From: Clostridia bacterium
GTDB taxonomy: Bacteria > Bacteroidota > Bacteroidia > Bacteroidales > 4484-276
DNA length: 32,011 nucleotides
Assembly: GCA_009928785.1 (NCBI GenBank)
Contig: SABY01000034.1
Coordinates: forward strand, 1 to 32,011
Direction of reading: 5' to 3'
The notes under the pieces were generated by a model. The model searched no databases and was not told the origin of the DNA. It worked only from the letters and a program-made list of their open reading frames with translations. Shown here in pieces: positions 1 through 9,411 of the stretch; position 1 is the first letter of the stretch; the number at the start of each line of letters is the position of its first letter. The translations under genes were made by a program, and so were the position numbers.

Positions 1-31
1 GTTCCAAATAAATTCCAAATGGCCATGACAA

Positions 32-62
32 TTAACGGCGTCGCTTTGAGCGACACCGTTAA
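32..62. repeat. 31-bp inverted repeat (hairpin)
   Basis: The arms TTAACGG-C-GTCGCT and AGCGAC-A-CCGTTAA are separated by TTG, giving 13 paired positions with one internal mismatch. No T-run follows, so it is not an obvious intrinsic terminator. It lies next to the first double-hairpin element and may be a fragment of another dispersed palindromic repeat. Confidence 0.7.
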
Positions 63-94
63 TCTCTGAATTTCGGATTTCGGATTTTATTTCG

Positions 95-150
95 ACAAGC
101 AAAGCCTGTAAGAATAAAGTGGACGAGGTACAACCTCGTCCAAACACCGG
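95..150 (-). repeat. Double-hairpin dispersed repeat, family A, copy 1
   Basis: Read on the minus strand it starts CCGGTGTTTGGACGAGG, then TTG, then the complementary arm ACCTCGTCC (121-141 is a perfect 9-bp stem with a 3-nt loop). After an AT-rich spacer comes a second small hairpin, ACAGGC/GCTTGT. To its left on the plus strand is a short ATTTCGG tandem (about 68-85). The same order of parts recurs at 401-454, 9412-9467 and, in the opposite orientation, three times at 12.27-12.86 kb. Confidence 0.8.
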
Positions 151-319
151 CGGATAAATTCAAAAAGACAATAAAGCAAGCTCCAAATAAATTCCAAAAG
201 ACAATAAAACATCCGCCAGTGGTCGGAGTAAACAGTTCCAAATAAATTTCAATAGGAAAAAAATCAAAAATACAAACTGTTCCGGGGTTTGGAATTTGAG
301 GTTTGGGATTTATTTGTCA

Positions 320-382
320 TTTGGAATTTGGAATTTGGAATTTGGAATTTGGAATTTGGAATTTGGAATTTGGAATTTGGAA
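320..382. repeat. Heptamer tandem array (TTTGGAA x9)
   Basis: Nine perfect consecutive copies of the 7-bp unit TTTGGAA are present, flanked by near copies (TTTGGGA on both sides). The array directly adjoins double-hairpin copy 2. Perfect short tandem arrays of this kind change length by replication slippage, so copy number probably varies between strains. Confidence 0.95.
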
Positions 383-400
383 TTTTGGGATTTTATTTCG

Positions 401-454
401 ACAGGCAGAGCATGTAAGAATAAGGTGGACGCGGTACAACCTCGTCCTAACACC
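401..454 (-). repeat. Double-hairpin dispersed repeat, family A, copy 2
   Basis: Same layout as copy 1: ACAGGC..GCATGT small hairpin, AT-rich spacer, then GGACGCGGT/ACCTCGTCC with one mispair, then CTAACACC. It is followed by a partial duplicate of the right arm (about 456-475), suggesting slippage or partial duplication of the element. Confidence 0.75.
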
Positions 455-712
455 AGTACAACCTCGTCCAAACACTGTGATTTCTATCTTCTAAACTTCT
501 GCCCTCCAAACTTTAACCTCCATCGTCAAAATAGGCTGACAAAGATAGTTGTTGTCAACCACCAAACTGATTGGTCAAACTGAGAGCTGCTTGAAATTTA
601 TAAAGGTTCTAATTAGAAATCTGTGCGCTGATTTACAATACAATAGGCATCCAACTGATTTATTAATTAATTGATAACAAGGAATAAAAGGTAATTTGCG
701 CCGAGTTATTTA

Positions 713-720
713 TAAATTTG
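713..720 (+). promoter_or_regulatory. Candidate -7 promoter element (TAAATTTG) for maeB
   Basis: TAAATTTG fits the Bacteroidetes sigma factor -7 consensus TAnnTTTG. Transcription would begin a few bases downstream, before the ATG at 769. The TTG at 718 that could open the reading frame lies inside this element, which argues against it as a start. No well-spaced -33 TTTG is evident (a TTTG at 695-698 is too close). Confidence 0.45.
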
Positions 721-768
721 TCCGAAAATCGCTTTCTAAACAAAAAAACACACATTAACCAAAAAGTT

Positions 769-3084
769 ATGGATGCATTATTCAGAAAAGACGCCCTCTC
801 GTATCATGCGGAAGGACGCCCGGGGAAACTCGAAGTAATCCCCACCAAACCTTACAGCACTAAACGCGACCTCTCACTGGCCTACTCTCCCGGAGTAGCC
901 GATCCGTGCCTGAAAATCGCCGACAACCCGGATGATGTCTACAAATACACCGGCAAAGGCAATCTGGTAGCCGTTATCTCCAACGGGACCGCAGTGCTGG
1001 GTCTGGGCGACATTGGCCCGCTGGCCGGCAAGCCGGTTATGGAAGGCAAAGGGCTGCTTTTTAAGATTTTTGCCGACATCGATGTTTTTGATATCGAAGT
1101 CGATCTTAAAGACCCCCAAAAATTTATCGATACTGTGGTTGCCATTGCGCCTACCTTTGGCGGTATTAATCTGGAAGACATCAAAGCTCCCGAATGTTTT
1201 GAGATAGAACGCAAAATTCAGGAGGCGGTTGACATTCCCATCATGCACGACGACCAGCATGGTACCGCCATCATCACTTCGGCAGGGCTGCTCAATGCGC
1301 TAAAGATTAACAAAAAGAAAATCGAAAACCTAAAAATCGTGGTCAACGGAGCCGGCGCCTCGGCTATTTCCTGTTCGCGCCTCTATATTAAACTGGGCGC
1401 CAAAGCCGAAAACATCACTATGCTCGACAGCAAAGGTGTATTGCGGCGCGATCGCACGGACCTGAACGACACCAAGCAGGAGTTTGTCACCGACAAAGAC
1501 ATTCATACCCTCGACGAAGCCATCGACGGTGCCGATATGTTTTTGGGACTTTCCAAAGGAGGTGTGCTCAAAAAGGAATTGCTGCTCAAGATGGCCAAAG
1601 ACCCCATCGTTTTTGCCCTGGCAAATCCGGATCCTGAAATTACTTATGAAGATGCTACTTCAACGCGCGCCGACATTATCATGGCCACTGGTCGCAGCGA
1701 TTATCCCAACCAAATAAACAATGTGCTTGGGTTTCCTTTTATTTTTAGAGGAGCGCTGGATGTGCGCGCCACGCGCATCAACGACGAGATGAAGCTGGCA
1801 GCAAGTTATGCGCTGGCCAATCTGGCCACCGAGCCGGTGCCCGATCAGGTAAATGTGGCCTATCATGCCGCCAACTTTACTTTTGGCCGCGAGTACATTA
1901 TTCCCAAGCCTTTCGATCCGCGCCTGATAACGCGGCTGGCTCCGGCTGTGGCCAAAGCAGCCATAGCCTCCGGTGTAGCCCGCAAAGAAATTACCGACTG
2001 GCCTGCCTACAACGAACGACTTGTGAAAATGCTCGGCATTAGCAATCCGCTGTTACGCCAGTTGCGCTTCCGCGCAATGGCCGAACCCAAATCCGTTGTA
2101 TTTTCGGATGCCGAAAATTATAAGATGCTAAAGGCTGCCGAGCATGTGTTCAACCAAAAACTGGCTACACCCATTTTGCTTGGTAATGAAAGTAAAATAA
2201 AGCAGCTTATCCGCCAACACGAACTCGATCTGCCCGGCATTGAAATTATCGATCCTACCAGCGAAAACGAAACCGGCCGCCGCGAACAATTTGCCAAACT
2301 CCTATTCGACAAACGCCAACGCAAAGGAGTTACCTTGCAAACCGCCCTGGGGCGTATGAACAACCGCAACTATTTCGCACCCATGCTCGTCGAAACAGGC
2401 TATGCCGATGCAATGGTGTCAGGGCTTACCAACAATTATCCGGCTACCATCGGTCCGGCGGTAGAAGTGATTGGGACAAAGAAATACGCCAGTATCGTTT
2501 CGGGCATGTACATCGTCAACACCAAGGAAGGGCCGATATTCCTGGCCGACTGTACCGTTAATAAGAATCCTGATACCGAAAAACTGGTGGAGATAACCTT
2601 GCAAACTGCTTATGCTGTCAAGCAGTTCAATCTGGCTCCGCGTGTGGCGTTGGTTACTTATTCCAATTTTGGCAGCAACCGTGGCCGTATTCCCGATATG
2701 GCTGCCGATGCCGTGAAGATTCTGCATCGCGACTATCCCGACCTGGTGGTGGATGGAGAGTTGCAGGCCAATGTAGCGCTCAATCAGGAGCTGCTCGAAG
2801 AGAACTTTCCTTTCTCAAAACTTGTAGGTGGCCCGGCCAACATTTTGGTTTTCCCCTACCTCACCGCCGGAAATATCGCCTACAAACTCCTGCATCAGTT
2901 GGGCAAGTTTGATGTGATTGGCCCGGTAATAAATGGCATGAACAAATCAGTGCATATTTTGCAAATGGGAAGCTCCGTGCAGGAAATCATCAATATGGTG
3001 ATGGTGGCTGTGATAGACGCGCAGTGTGTGCAAAAACGCGATTGCAACGAAGGAAAAGAAGATTATTTCAAAAAGAAAGAATAA
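769..3084 (+). CDS. maeB: NADP-type malic enzyme / phosphotransacetylase-like fusion (MaeB)
   Basis: Oxidative decarboxylation of malate to pyruvate and CO2, supplying NADPH and linking the TCA cycle to pyruvate; cytoplasmic. The 771-residue length matches the multidomain MaeB class. The malic enzyme part (about 1-425) shows YHAEGRPGK near the N terminus, [12 protein letters not shown], the metal/catalytic stretch MHDDQHGTA at 159, the nucleotide-binding NGAGASA around 193-199 and [10 protein letters not shown]. The second part (about 428-771, from [14 protein letters not shown]) is a phosphate acetyl/butyryl transferase-like domain, which in known MaeB proteins is regulatory (acetyl-CoA sensing) rather than catalytic. 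I chose ATG 769 because family proteins start just before this point and the in-frame TTG at 718 overlaps a likely promoter. It is monocistronic, with a terminator downstream. Confidence 0.95.
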   Translation: MDALFRKDALSYHAEGRPGKLEVIPTKPYSTKRDLSLAYSPGVADPCLKIADNPDDVYKYTGKGNLVAVISNGTAVLGLGDIGPLAGKPVMEGKGLLFKIFADIDVFDIEVDLKDPQKFIDTVVAIAPTFGGINLEDIKAPECFEIERKIQEAVDIPIMHDDQHGTAIITSAGLLNALKINKKKIENLKIVVNGAGASAISCSRLYIKLGAKAENITMLDSKGVLRRDRTDLNDTKQEFVTDKDIHTLDEAIDGADMFLGLSKGGVLKKELLLKMAKDPIVFALANPDPEITYEDATSTRADIIMATGRSDYPNQINNVLGFPFIFRGALDVRATRINDEMKLAASYALANLATEPVPDQVNVAYHAANFTFGREYIIPKPFDPRLITRLAPAVAKAAIASGVARKEITDWPAYNERLVKMLGISNPLLRQLRFRAMAEPKSVVFSDAENYKMLKAAEHVFNQKLATPILLGNESKIKQLIRQHELDLPGIEIIDPTSENETGRREQFAKLLFDKRQRKGVTLQTALGRMNNRNYFAPMLVETGYADAMVSGLTNNYPATIGPAVEVIGTKKYASIVSGMYIVNTKEGPIFLADCTVNKNPDTEKLVEITLQTAYAVKQFNLAPRVALVTYSNFGSNRGRIPDMAADAVKILHRDYPDLVVDGELQANVALNQELLEENFPFSKLVGGPANILVFPYLTAGNIAYKLLHQLGKFDVIGPVINGMNKSVHILQMGSSVQEIINMVMVAVIDAQCVQKRDCNEGKEDYFKKKE

Positions 3085-3147
3085 CGTTACTAACAGACGA
3101 CCAGAAAGTGTTGTCTGGCAATTGATAATTTCTATTAACCTTTAAAA

Positions 3148-3194
3148 GAGAGGCCGGCGCTGATTGTGACAATCGCGGCGGTCTCTTGTTTTTT
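3148..3194 (+). terminator. Intrinsic terminator after maeB
   Basis: An imperfect GC-rich inverted repeat (GAGAGGCCGGCGC.. against ..GCGGCGGTCTC, with ATTGT/ACAAT continuing the stem) is followed directly by TTGTTTTTT. Its position 64 nt after the maeB stop fits rho-independent termination. Confidence 0.7.
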
Positions 3195-3327
3195 CGGGGT
3201 TCTTTTCATATTAACAAATCCTTAATTTTTTACCAAAAATTTTGCTGCCCGAAGTGAAAGAAGGAGTTTTGCGTCATTCTTTTTCGTGCGTTCGCCAACA
3301 ATTGAAACAAACAAGAAGCAAAAGCAA

Positions 3328-5028
3328 ATGACCCCGGGTGAGATAATAATACAGATACTATCGCTGGCAGGAGCATTGGTGATATTTCTGTATGGTATGA
3401 AGACCATGAGCGAAGCGCTGCAAAAACTCGCCGGTGAGCGCCTGCGCCGCTTGCTGGCGCGCATCACCACCAGCACCGCCCGTGGCATTGTTGCCGGTTT
3501 TGGAGTCACGGCCATCCTGCAATCTTCTTCGGCTGTAACGGTAATGCTGGTGAGTTTTGTCAACGCCGGTCTCATCACTTTTGGCCAATCGCTCGGAGTA
3601 ATCTTTGGCGCCAACATCGGCACCACCATCACCGCATGGCTCATTTATAGTCTGGGATTTAGCAATGCCTTTAATATAGAAACCCTTTTGTTGCCGCTAG
3701 CGGCGCTGGCTTTGCCACTCTTTTTTGTGGGCAAAGTAAAAAACAAGGCTTTCGCCGAAATGATGATCGGCTTCGTGCTGATCTTTTTAGGCCTTGCCTT
3801 CTTCCGTGAGACGGTGCCCGCCATCGACGAAAATTTTGCCCTTTTCCACCAGAGTTTTTTCCCGGATAATTTCTATTTCAACACATTTTATTTTGTGCTT
3901 ATCGGCATTTTCATTACACTGCTATTCCAATCGTCGAGTGCTACTATTGCACTTACAATGGTTTTGGCAACGCAGGGCTGGCTTACTTACAGCACAGCGC
4001 TGGCCATGGTGCTGGGCGAAAACATCGGAACTACCCTGACTGCTAACCTGGCTGCAATAGTCACCAACAGGGCGGCCAAAAGAACCGCGCTGGCCCATTC
4101 GCTCTTCAATATCTTAGGGCTGGTATGGGTTATCCCTTTTATCCGTGTTCTCACACATTATATCGAAGGTTTTACAACACTTGTGGCTGATCCTGAAAAC
4201 TCAATACCGCTGGGGGTGGCAATTTTTCATAGCTCATTTAATGTTATAAACACATTGCTGGCTGTGGCTTTGCTGTCGCCTTTCGGCAAAATGTGCTACG
4301 CTTTGCTACCCGAACAAAGAAAAACTCCCCGGCGTTTTTCGCTAAAGTTTTTGAGCGGCAACCTTGTTTCGACAGCCGAGCTTAATATCCTTCAGGACAA
4401 GAAAAAGCTCGGCGATTTTACCAGAATTGTATCCAATATGTTTACAGTCGGGTCATCGTTATTAAATGAAAAAGACGATCGGAAGTTTGCAAAGAAGTAC
4501 AAACGCGTAGCCCGCAATTATCAGGCAGCTAAGGAAGCACATCAGGAAATTGCAGTATATCTGCAAAATCTTTTGCAGGAAGAACTCACGCCCGCCGGGC
4601 GGCAACATGTGAAAGCAGTAGCGCAAATAAGTGAGAGCCTGAAGTCGGTGGCCATCTTGAAAATGAGCATTGTGAATTTGATTGAAAATAAAAATAAAGA
4701 AAAAGCCTGGTTTACCCAGGACTTGCGAAACAAGTTGCTCCGGAGCCTGCAGCTCATCGATGCATCGTTGGCGCAAACAAGCGAAATGCTTAAGGATAAT
4801 TCTTTTGATTATAATGATACCCGGAATAGCGAATTTAAGACAAGCCTCGAATCGCTGGCGGCACAGCCGGATTTTTCAGAAGCTCAAATTGGCTCCAATG
4901 CCTTATCCTATTACCAGCAAATGGCATCTTTGATCATCAGTTGCGGCGAATTTATTTCGATTATCGAAGCCGCCGTTGCAGGGCTTGACGAAAGTATTTT
5001 ATTACCTAAAACGATTTTAAAAGTTTAA
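3328..5028 (+). CDS. Na+/phosphate cotransporter, NptA/PNaS family, with PhoU-like C-terminal domain
   Basis: Inner-membrane sodium-dependent phosphate importer, 566 residues from ATG 3328 (MTPGEIIIQILSLAGALVIF). The two inverted Na_Pi_cotrans repeats each carry the diagnostic QSSS motif: ILQSSSAVT at about 63-71 and LFQSSSATI at about 199-207. Glycine-rich GANIGTT and GENIGTT segments follow each. Several hydrophobic helices occupy about 1-325. The rest (about 340-560) is helical and charged, like the PhoU-type tails of bacterial members. An in-frame GTG at 3286 would add 14 polar residues before the first helix and is less likely. The stop is 11 nt before the next phosphate transporter, so both are probably on one transcript. 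Confidence 0.9.
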   Translation: MTPGEIIIQILSLAGALVIFLYGMKTMSEALQKLAGERLRRLLARITTSTARGIVAGFGVTAILQSSSAVTVMLVSFVNAGLITFGQSLGVIFGANIGTTITAWLIYSLGFSNAFNIETLLLPLAALALPLFFVGKVKNKAFAEMMIGFVLIFLGLAFFRETVPAIDENFALFHQSFFPDNFYFNTFYFVLIGIFITLLFQSSSATIALTMVLATQGWLTYSTALAMVLGENIGTTLTANLAAIVTNRAAKRTALAHSLFNILGLVWVIPFIRVLTHYIEGFTTLVADPENSIPLGVAIFHSSFNVINTLLAVALLSPFGKMCYALLPEQRKTPRRFSLKFLSGNLVSTAELNILQDKKKLGDFTRIVSNMFTVGSSLLNEKDDRKFAKKYKRVARNYQAAKEAHQEIAVYLQNLLQEELTPAGRQHVKAVAQISESLKSVAILKMSIVNLIENKNKEKAWFTQDLRNKLLRSLQLIDASLAQTSEMLKDNSFDYNDTRNSEFKTSLESLAAQPDFSEAQIGSNALSYYQQMASLIISCGEFISIIEAAVAGLDESILLPKTILKV

Positions 5029-5039
5029 TACAAAAAGCT

Positions 5040-7301
5040 ATGGAAACCTTGTACTTGATTATTGTTGTGGTGTTGTTGTTGCTGGCCGTCTCCGATCTGG
5101 TGATTGGCGTAAGCAACGATGCTGTCAATTTTCTTAATTCAGCTATCGGCGCGCGCGTGGCACCGATGTATGTAATCATGACCATTGCCAGCGTGGGTGT
5201 ACTTATTGGCGCCACCTTTTCGAGCGGATTGATGGAGGTAGCCCGAAAAGGGATTTTTCACCCTGAGCAATTTGCCTTTTCGGAAATTATGATCATTTTT
5301 CTGGCGGTAATGATGACCGATATCATGCTCCTCGACCTTTTCAATACTTTCGGATTGCCCACCTCAACTACGGTATCCATTGTGTTTGAGTTATTGGGAG
5401 CTTCCGTAGCCATGTCGGTAATCAAGATCAGCCAATCGCCGGTCGAAACCTTGCACGACATTGGCAAATACATCAACAGCGAAAAGGCGCTGGCTATTAT
5501 TACAGGGATACTACTCTCGGTGATCATAGCCTTTATTGTGGGGGCAGTAGTGATGTATCTCTCCCGGCTGCTCTTCACCTTTCGTTTTGAGAAGAAACTT
5601 AAATATTATGGCTCGGTGTGGGGCAGTATAGCCATCACCGCCATTACATTTTTTATGTTGATAAAAGGCGCCAAAGGAGCCAGCTTTATCACCGAGGAGA
5701 TGAATGTATGGATTCAAAACCATACGCTTACCATCATCATGTATAGCCTGATTGGCTGGGCGATTATCCTACAATTGTTGTATTGGTTTTTCAAAATCAG
5801 TTCTCCCAAGATTATCGTGCTCATCGGAACTTTTGCGTTGGCCATGGCCTTTGCCGGCAACGATCTGGTAAACTTCATCGGGGTGCCCCTGGCTGGCTTG
5901 AAATCGTATCAGGTATTTATGGCCACGCCTGGCGCCGATCCCGGCAACTTCCTGATGGGAGCGCTGGCGGCGCCCGTAAATACGCCTACATACATCTTGT
6001 TGCTGGCCGGCGTAGTGATGATTCTGGCACTCTGGTTTTCCAAAAAAGCCCGTTCAGTGGTTGCAACTACCATCGACCTCAGCCGCCAGAGTCATGGTGA
6101 CGAACGTTTTGGTGCTTCGGGTCTTTCGCGGTCGGTAGTGCGTGGCGCCCTGGCCATCAACAGTAGCATTTCAAAGGTCATTCCTCCTTCTTTAAGTGCT
6201 CGTTTAGAAAAACGTTTTGAATTTCCCAAGGACATGAAAAAGAAAGCCAAAGCCAAAGAGGCTCCATCGTTTGATGTTATCCGCGCCTCGATGAACCTGC
6301 TGGTGGCAAGTGTTCTTATTGCTTTTGGTACTTCCATTAAGCTGCCGCTTTCGACTACTTACGTTACTTTTATGGTAGCCATGGGCACTTCATTGTCCGA
6401 TCGTGCCTGGAGCCGCGACAGCGCAGTATATCGCATACAAGGTGTGTTTTCGGTTATCGGCGGCTGGTTCCTTACGGCAATTATGGCTTTTACGGTTGCC
6501 TTCATTGTTGCCAACGTGATTTACTGGGGCGGCGTGGCTGCTATCTTCATCATGCTGCTGCTGGCGTCGGTACTGATTTTTCGCACCTATGCGCTGCACA
6601 AATCCAAAGAATCAGAAAAACTTGAAGAGGAAAAAGAAGAACTGCACGTTCACGAAATTCAAAACATGTCGTCGGTTTATGCCGAATGCCAATACCAGAC
6701 TACCCACGCCCTTACCAAAGTGCCGCAATTTTTCGAAACTTTGATTAATAGTATTAATAAGGAAGAGCGCCTGATGCTCAAGGAGCTTAAAAAAGATGTG
6801 AAGAAGTTCAACAAGAAGACCAAGAAGGCCAAAGACAACATCGACGAAACATTGCGCAACCTGCAGCTCGACCAGATCGATACCGGCCATTTCTATGTGC
6901 AAAGTGTGGACTATCAGCGCGAAATTGCTCACTGTCTTAATTACATGGTCAATCCGGCTTTCGAGCACATCCGCAACAACCACACTGGTTTCAACGAAAC
7001 ACAGGCCGATGAGATGCTTCAACTCGCCAAAGGTATTACCAAAATGTACCACGATATTATCAAAACCATCGATTCGGGCAAATATACCGGACTCGAAAAC
7101 ATCCTGCTGCAGCAGCAAAAATTGCTGGATTTGATCAATGAGATACGCATCAACCAGGTAAAACGCATCCGCACCGACGATAAGCACCCGCGCACCAGCC
7201 TGCTGTTTCTGGATATTTTGGCGGAGACCAAAAATATGTTGCTGTATTCCATCAACCTATTGAAGTCGCAGCGTGATTTTATAAATGAGATTAATAAATA
7301 A
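5040..7301 (+). CDS. PiT-family inorganic phosphate transporter with PhoU-like C-terminal domain
   Basis: Low-affinity phosphate permease of the PHO4/PiT family in the inner membrane; 753 residues. The family signature (GANDVANA-like) appears twice in diverged form: GVSNDAVNF at 23-31 and FAGNDLVNFIG near 271-281. Other typical segments are GLPTSTTVS and LPLSTTYVTFMVAMGTSLSDRAW in the second half. About a dozen hydrophobic helices extend to roughly residue 520. The following 230 residues are charged and helical (EKLEEEKEELHVHEIQNM.., LKKDVKKFNKKTKKAKDN), as in Bacteroidetes PiT proteins with a fused PhoU-like regulator. It is the second gene of the operon, 11 nt after the NptA-like gene. Confidence 0.9.
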   Translation: METLYLIIVVVLLLLAVSDLVIGVSNDAVNFLNSAIGARVAPMYVIMTIASVGVLIGATFSSGLMEVARKGIFHPEQFAFSEIMIIFLAVMMTDIMLLDLFNTFGLPTSTTVSIVFELLGASVAMSVIKISQSPVETLHDIGKYINSEKALAIITGILLSVIIAFIVGAVVMYLSRLLFTFRFEKKLKYYGSVWGSIAITAITFFMLIKGAKGASFITEEMNVWIQNHTLTIIMYSLIGWAIILQLLYWFFKISSPKIIVLIGTFALAMAFAGNDLVNFIGVPLAGLKSYQVFMATPGADPGNFLMGALAAPVNTPTYILLLAGVVMILALWFSKKARSVVATTIDLSRQSHGDERFGASGLSRSVVRGALAINSSISKVIPPSLSARLEKRFEFPKDMKKKAKAKEAPSFDVIRASMNLLVASVLIAFGTSIKLPLSTTYVTFMVAMGTSLSDRAWSRDSAVYRIQGVFSVIGGWFLTAIMAFTVAFIVANVIYWGGVAAIFIMLLLASVLIFRTYALHKSKESEKLEEEKEELHVHEIQNMSSVYAECQYQTTHALTKVPQFFETLINSINKEERLMLKELKKDVKKFNKKTKKAKDNIDETLRNLQLDQIDTGHFYVQSVDYQREIAHCLNYMVNPAFEHIRNNHTGFNETQADEMLQLAKGITKMYHDIIKTIDSGKYTGLENILLQQQKLLDLINEIRINQVKRIRTDDKHPRTSLLFLDILAETKNMLLYSINLLKSQRDFINEINK

Positions 7302-7629
7302 CCTGCTCAACCTATGGCTGCCCCTTGGTAGAATTCCAAAGGAACGGTGGTGCTACCATATTTAGTAATTGTTTTGCATTTGTTGATCATCCATGTTAAA
7401 ATTGGCGGCCTTATCAGCCCCCCGACCTCTAACTCCTCTGTCGGCTTACGGAGAGCACGCCAGCGCACTGGCTGCTGCTATGGCTTGTGCGCCGGAGCCA
7501 GGGGATGTGGTCTTTGACATTAAAAACCTTATTCTATTTCAACAACCTTAGTAGAGTATCCGATTTAATAAGATTTTCCCAACCTTATTACCTTATTATT
7601 GGTATAAAAAAGAACTTGCCGCTCAGCGC
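7302..7629. other. Intergenic region between convergent genes, nothing identified
   Basis: This 328-nt gap separates the convergent PiT and prmC genes. I see no RNA gene, no convincing terminator with a T-run, and no open frame with protein-like content. Around 7410-7500 it is more GC-rich than the rest, which might be a decayed coding remnant, but no homology is recognisable. Confidence 0.5.
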
Positions 7630-8535
7630 TCAAACTTTGTGTAGCGGCGTGGATGGGATGAAATTGGTGATTTTTTGCGCCCTTACCATGCGCATACGCC
7701 CGCTCAGGTCGTGGCGCAGCTCAATATTTTGAAAACATGATTCGGTCAACAACTCGCGCATCTCATCACCAAAGCGTTCGTTTATCTCCATAAAAATTTG
7801 CCCCGCTGATTTTAGATGCGTTTGCGCAAAGGCTATGATATGTCTGTAAAACACCAGCGGATCGGTATCGCTTACATACAGCGCGCCCGCCGGTTCATAA
7901 TCCAATACATTGGCCTGCATCAGTGCTTTGTCCGATTCGGTGACATAAGGCGGATTGCTGACGATGACATCAAACAGCGGGAACTGGTGGTAATGATTGC
8001 TGTTGGTAATATCCGCATTAATCCATTTTACCGGAAGCAGCAAAGCGGCACCGTTTGCGGATGCAACTTCGAGGGCTTCGGCGCTGACGTCCATCGCCCA
8101 AATTTCGGCATCGGGCAAATTTTTGCGCAAAGCCAGCGCTATGGCACCACTGCCGGTGCCTATATCGAGAATCCTCGTTGGGCCAACGGTTTTGTACGTT
8201 TTAACAATCCATTCCACAAGTTCTTCGGTCTCTGGTCGGGGTATCAGCACGCACTCATCCACTTTCAGGCGCAAGCCATAAAAATCGGCCTGACCGAGAA
8301 TGTATTGGATGGGACGGTGCTGTATCAGCTCTTTGCAGGCAAAGTGGATTTTAAGAATTTCGGATTCGGAAAGCCGTAACTGATCATTTGCAATACGCTG
8401 CATGCGGCTGATGCCGGCAGTTTCCTGGAGCAAAATATCGAACAGGCTGTTTGCCTCTGGCTCAGGATAGTGCTGCCGCAGATTGTTGGTATAGGTTGCC
8501 CTGATATCTGTAACTTTGTTGCTTTTAATTTTCAA
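7630..8535 (-). CDS. prmC: Peptide chain release factor N5-glutamine methyltransferase
   Basis: Methylates the glutamine of the GGQ motif in release factors RF1/RF2, using S-adenosylmethionine; cytoplasmic housekeeping enzyme. The SAM-binding motif I is ILDIGTGSGAIALAL, and the catalytic NPPY that holds the glutamine amide is at 194-197 (VSNPPYVT). RPETEELVEW and the ending GRMRMVRAQK are also typical. The N-terminal helical domain (about 1-95) is the substrate-recognition part. No ATG lies near the proper start. I chose TTG 8535 (301 residues), which gives a family-like N terminus and avoids overlapping the divergent neighbour; a TTG at 8574 is possible but would overlap it. Confidence 0.92.
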   Translation of the reverse strand: MKIKSNKVTDIRATYTNNLRQHYPEPEANSLFDILLQETAGISRMQRIANDQLRLSESEILKIHFACKELIQHRPIQYILGQADFYGLRLKVDECVLIPRPETEELVEWIVKTYKTVGPTRILDIGTGSGAIALALRKNLPDAEIWAMDVSAEALEVASANGAALLLPVKWINADITNSNHYHQFPLFDVIVSNPPYVTESDKALMQANVLDYEPAGALYVSDTDPLVFYRHIIAFAQTHLKSAGQIFMEINERFGDEMRELLTESCFQNIELRHDLSGRMRMVRAQKITNFIPSTPLHKV

Positions 8536-8555
8536 AACGAAACCAGATTTTTGGT

Positions 8556-9317
8556 ATGGAGAACATTTTTGCAAAAATAGACGAAATAAAAAGCTCGGGA
8601 CAAGTGGCGGCGCTGTGTATTGTTACGGCTACCAGCGGCTCGGCGCCGCGTAAGGCGGGCGCCAAGATGATTGTAACGGCGCAAGGCGTGTGGTACGGCA
8701 CCATTGGCGGTGGCCAGTTGGAGCGACAGGTAACGGAAAAGGCACTTGAATTATGCCGGCAGCGGCAGCAACCCGTTACGTTGCATATCGATCTGAAAGA
8801 CGACATGGCAATGCACTGTGGTGGCAGTGTGTCGGTGTATGTGGAGCCGCTGCTGCCCGATGAGCAACTGGTGATATTTGGCGCCGGACACGTGGGTGCT
8901 TCCCTGGCGCGTCTGGCACGCATGCTTGGCTTTGCAGTAACGTTGGTGGACCATCGTGAAAATCTTACCAAACCACTTATCGACGATGGTTTTGAGGTGA
9001 TCGCAGAGGACTACATTACTGCTGCAAATAACCTTGCTACAGATGAGCAGCGTTTTTTGGTAGTGACAACGCCCCAGCACAAATACGATCAGGAAGTTAC
9101 AGGAATTTTGGCGCAAAAGCCCTACAGATATCTGGGCATGATCGGTAGCCGGCGCAAGGTAGCGGAGGCGCAGCGGTATTATCTCGAAAACAATATCCTC
9201 GATCAACTGGCTATTGATAAAATAAATATGCCCATCGGCATTCCTTTCAATGCACAAACGCCTGCCGAAATAGCTGTAAGCATCCTTGCCAAAATCATCG
9301 ACGTGCGGAATAGTTGA
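8556..9317 (+). CDS. XdhC/CoxF-family protein (molybdenum cofactor maturation of a xanthine dehydrogenase-type enzyme)
   Basis: XdhC proteins bind molybdenum cofactor, promote its sulfuration and hand it to xanthine dehydrogenase-type enzymes. The 253-residue protein has an N-terminal XdhC_CoxI part (TSGSAPRKAGAKM, GTIGGGQLE, and MHCGG with Cys88) and a C-terminal Rossmann part (FGAGHVGASLARLA from about 108, DHREN, and GMIGSRRK at about 194-201). No xanthine dehydrogenase subunit or molybdopterin gene is nearby, so its client must be encoded elsewhere. It is divergent from prmC with only 20 nt between the chosen starts. The family call is firm; the client enzyme is unknown. Confidence 0.88.
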   Translation: MENIFAKIDEIKSSGQVAALCIVTATSGSAPRKAGAKMIVTAQGVWYGTIGGGQLERQVTEKALELCRQRQQPVTLHIDLKDDMAMHCGGSVSVYVEPLLPDEQLVIFGAGHVGASLARLARMLGFAVTLVDHRENLTKPLIDDGFEVIAEDYITAANNLATDEQRFLVVTTPQHKYDQEVTGILAQKPYRYLGMIGSRRKVAEAQRYYLENNILDQLAIDKINMPIGIPFNAQTPAEIAVSILAKIIDVRNS

Positions 9318-9360
9318 TGGCGTGAAGAGCGGGGCGGATTTGATGATTTGATGATTTGCT

Positions 9361-9400
9361 GATTTGGGGATTTGGGGATTTGGGGATTTGGGGATTTGGG
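9361..9400. repeat. 8-bp tandem array (GATTTGGG x5)
   Basis: Five perfect units of GATTTGGG, preceded by degenerate GATTTGAT/GATTTGCT units from about 9337 and followed by GATTTAG. It abuts double-hairpin copy 3, as the heptamer array at 320-382 abuts copy 2. Confidence 0.95.
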
Positions 9401-9411
9401 GATTTAGTTTA

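Larger units (their letters stand above)
1..712. other. Gene-free repeat-rich region upstream of maeB
   Basis: No credible gene is seen. The stretch is a patchwork of short repeats. A phrase like TTCCAAATAAATTCCAAA recurs near 2, 182 and (slightly changed) 236, and AAAAGACAATAAA occurs twice (about 163-210). There is a 31-bp inverted repeat at 32-62, two copies of a double-hairpin element at 95-150 and 401-454, a truncated copy of its outer arm at about 456-475, and a perfect heptamer array at 320-382. Open frames over the array only translate the repeats (Phe-Gly-Ile-Trp-Asn-Leu-Glu periodicity) and are not genes. Confidence 0.75.

Noticed and set aside
296..583. Open frames across the TTTGGAA array
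   Set aside because: The protein is a direct translation of the heptamer (seven-residue period) with no other content.
7410..7500. Possible tRNA or small RNA in the GC-richer patch between the PiT gene and prmC
   Set aside because: No cloverleaf, no T-loop consensus (GTTCRA) and no stable long stem could be found by eye.
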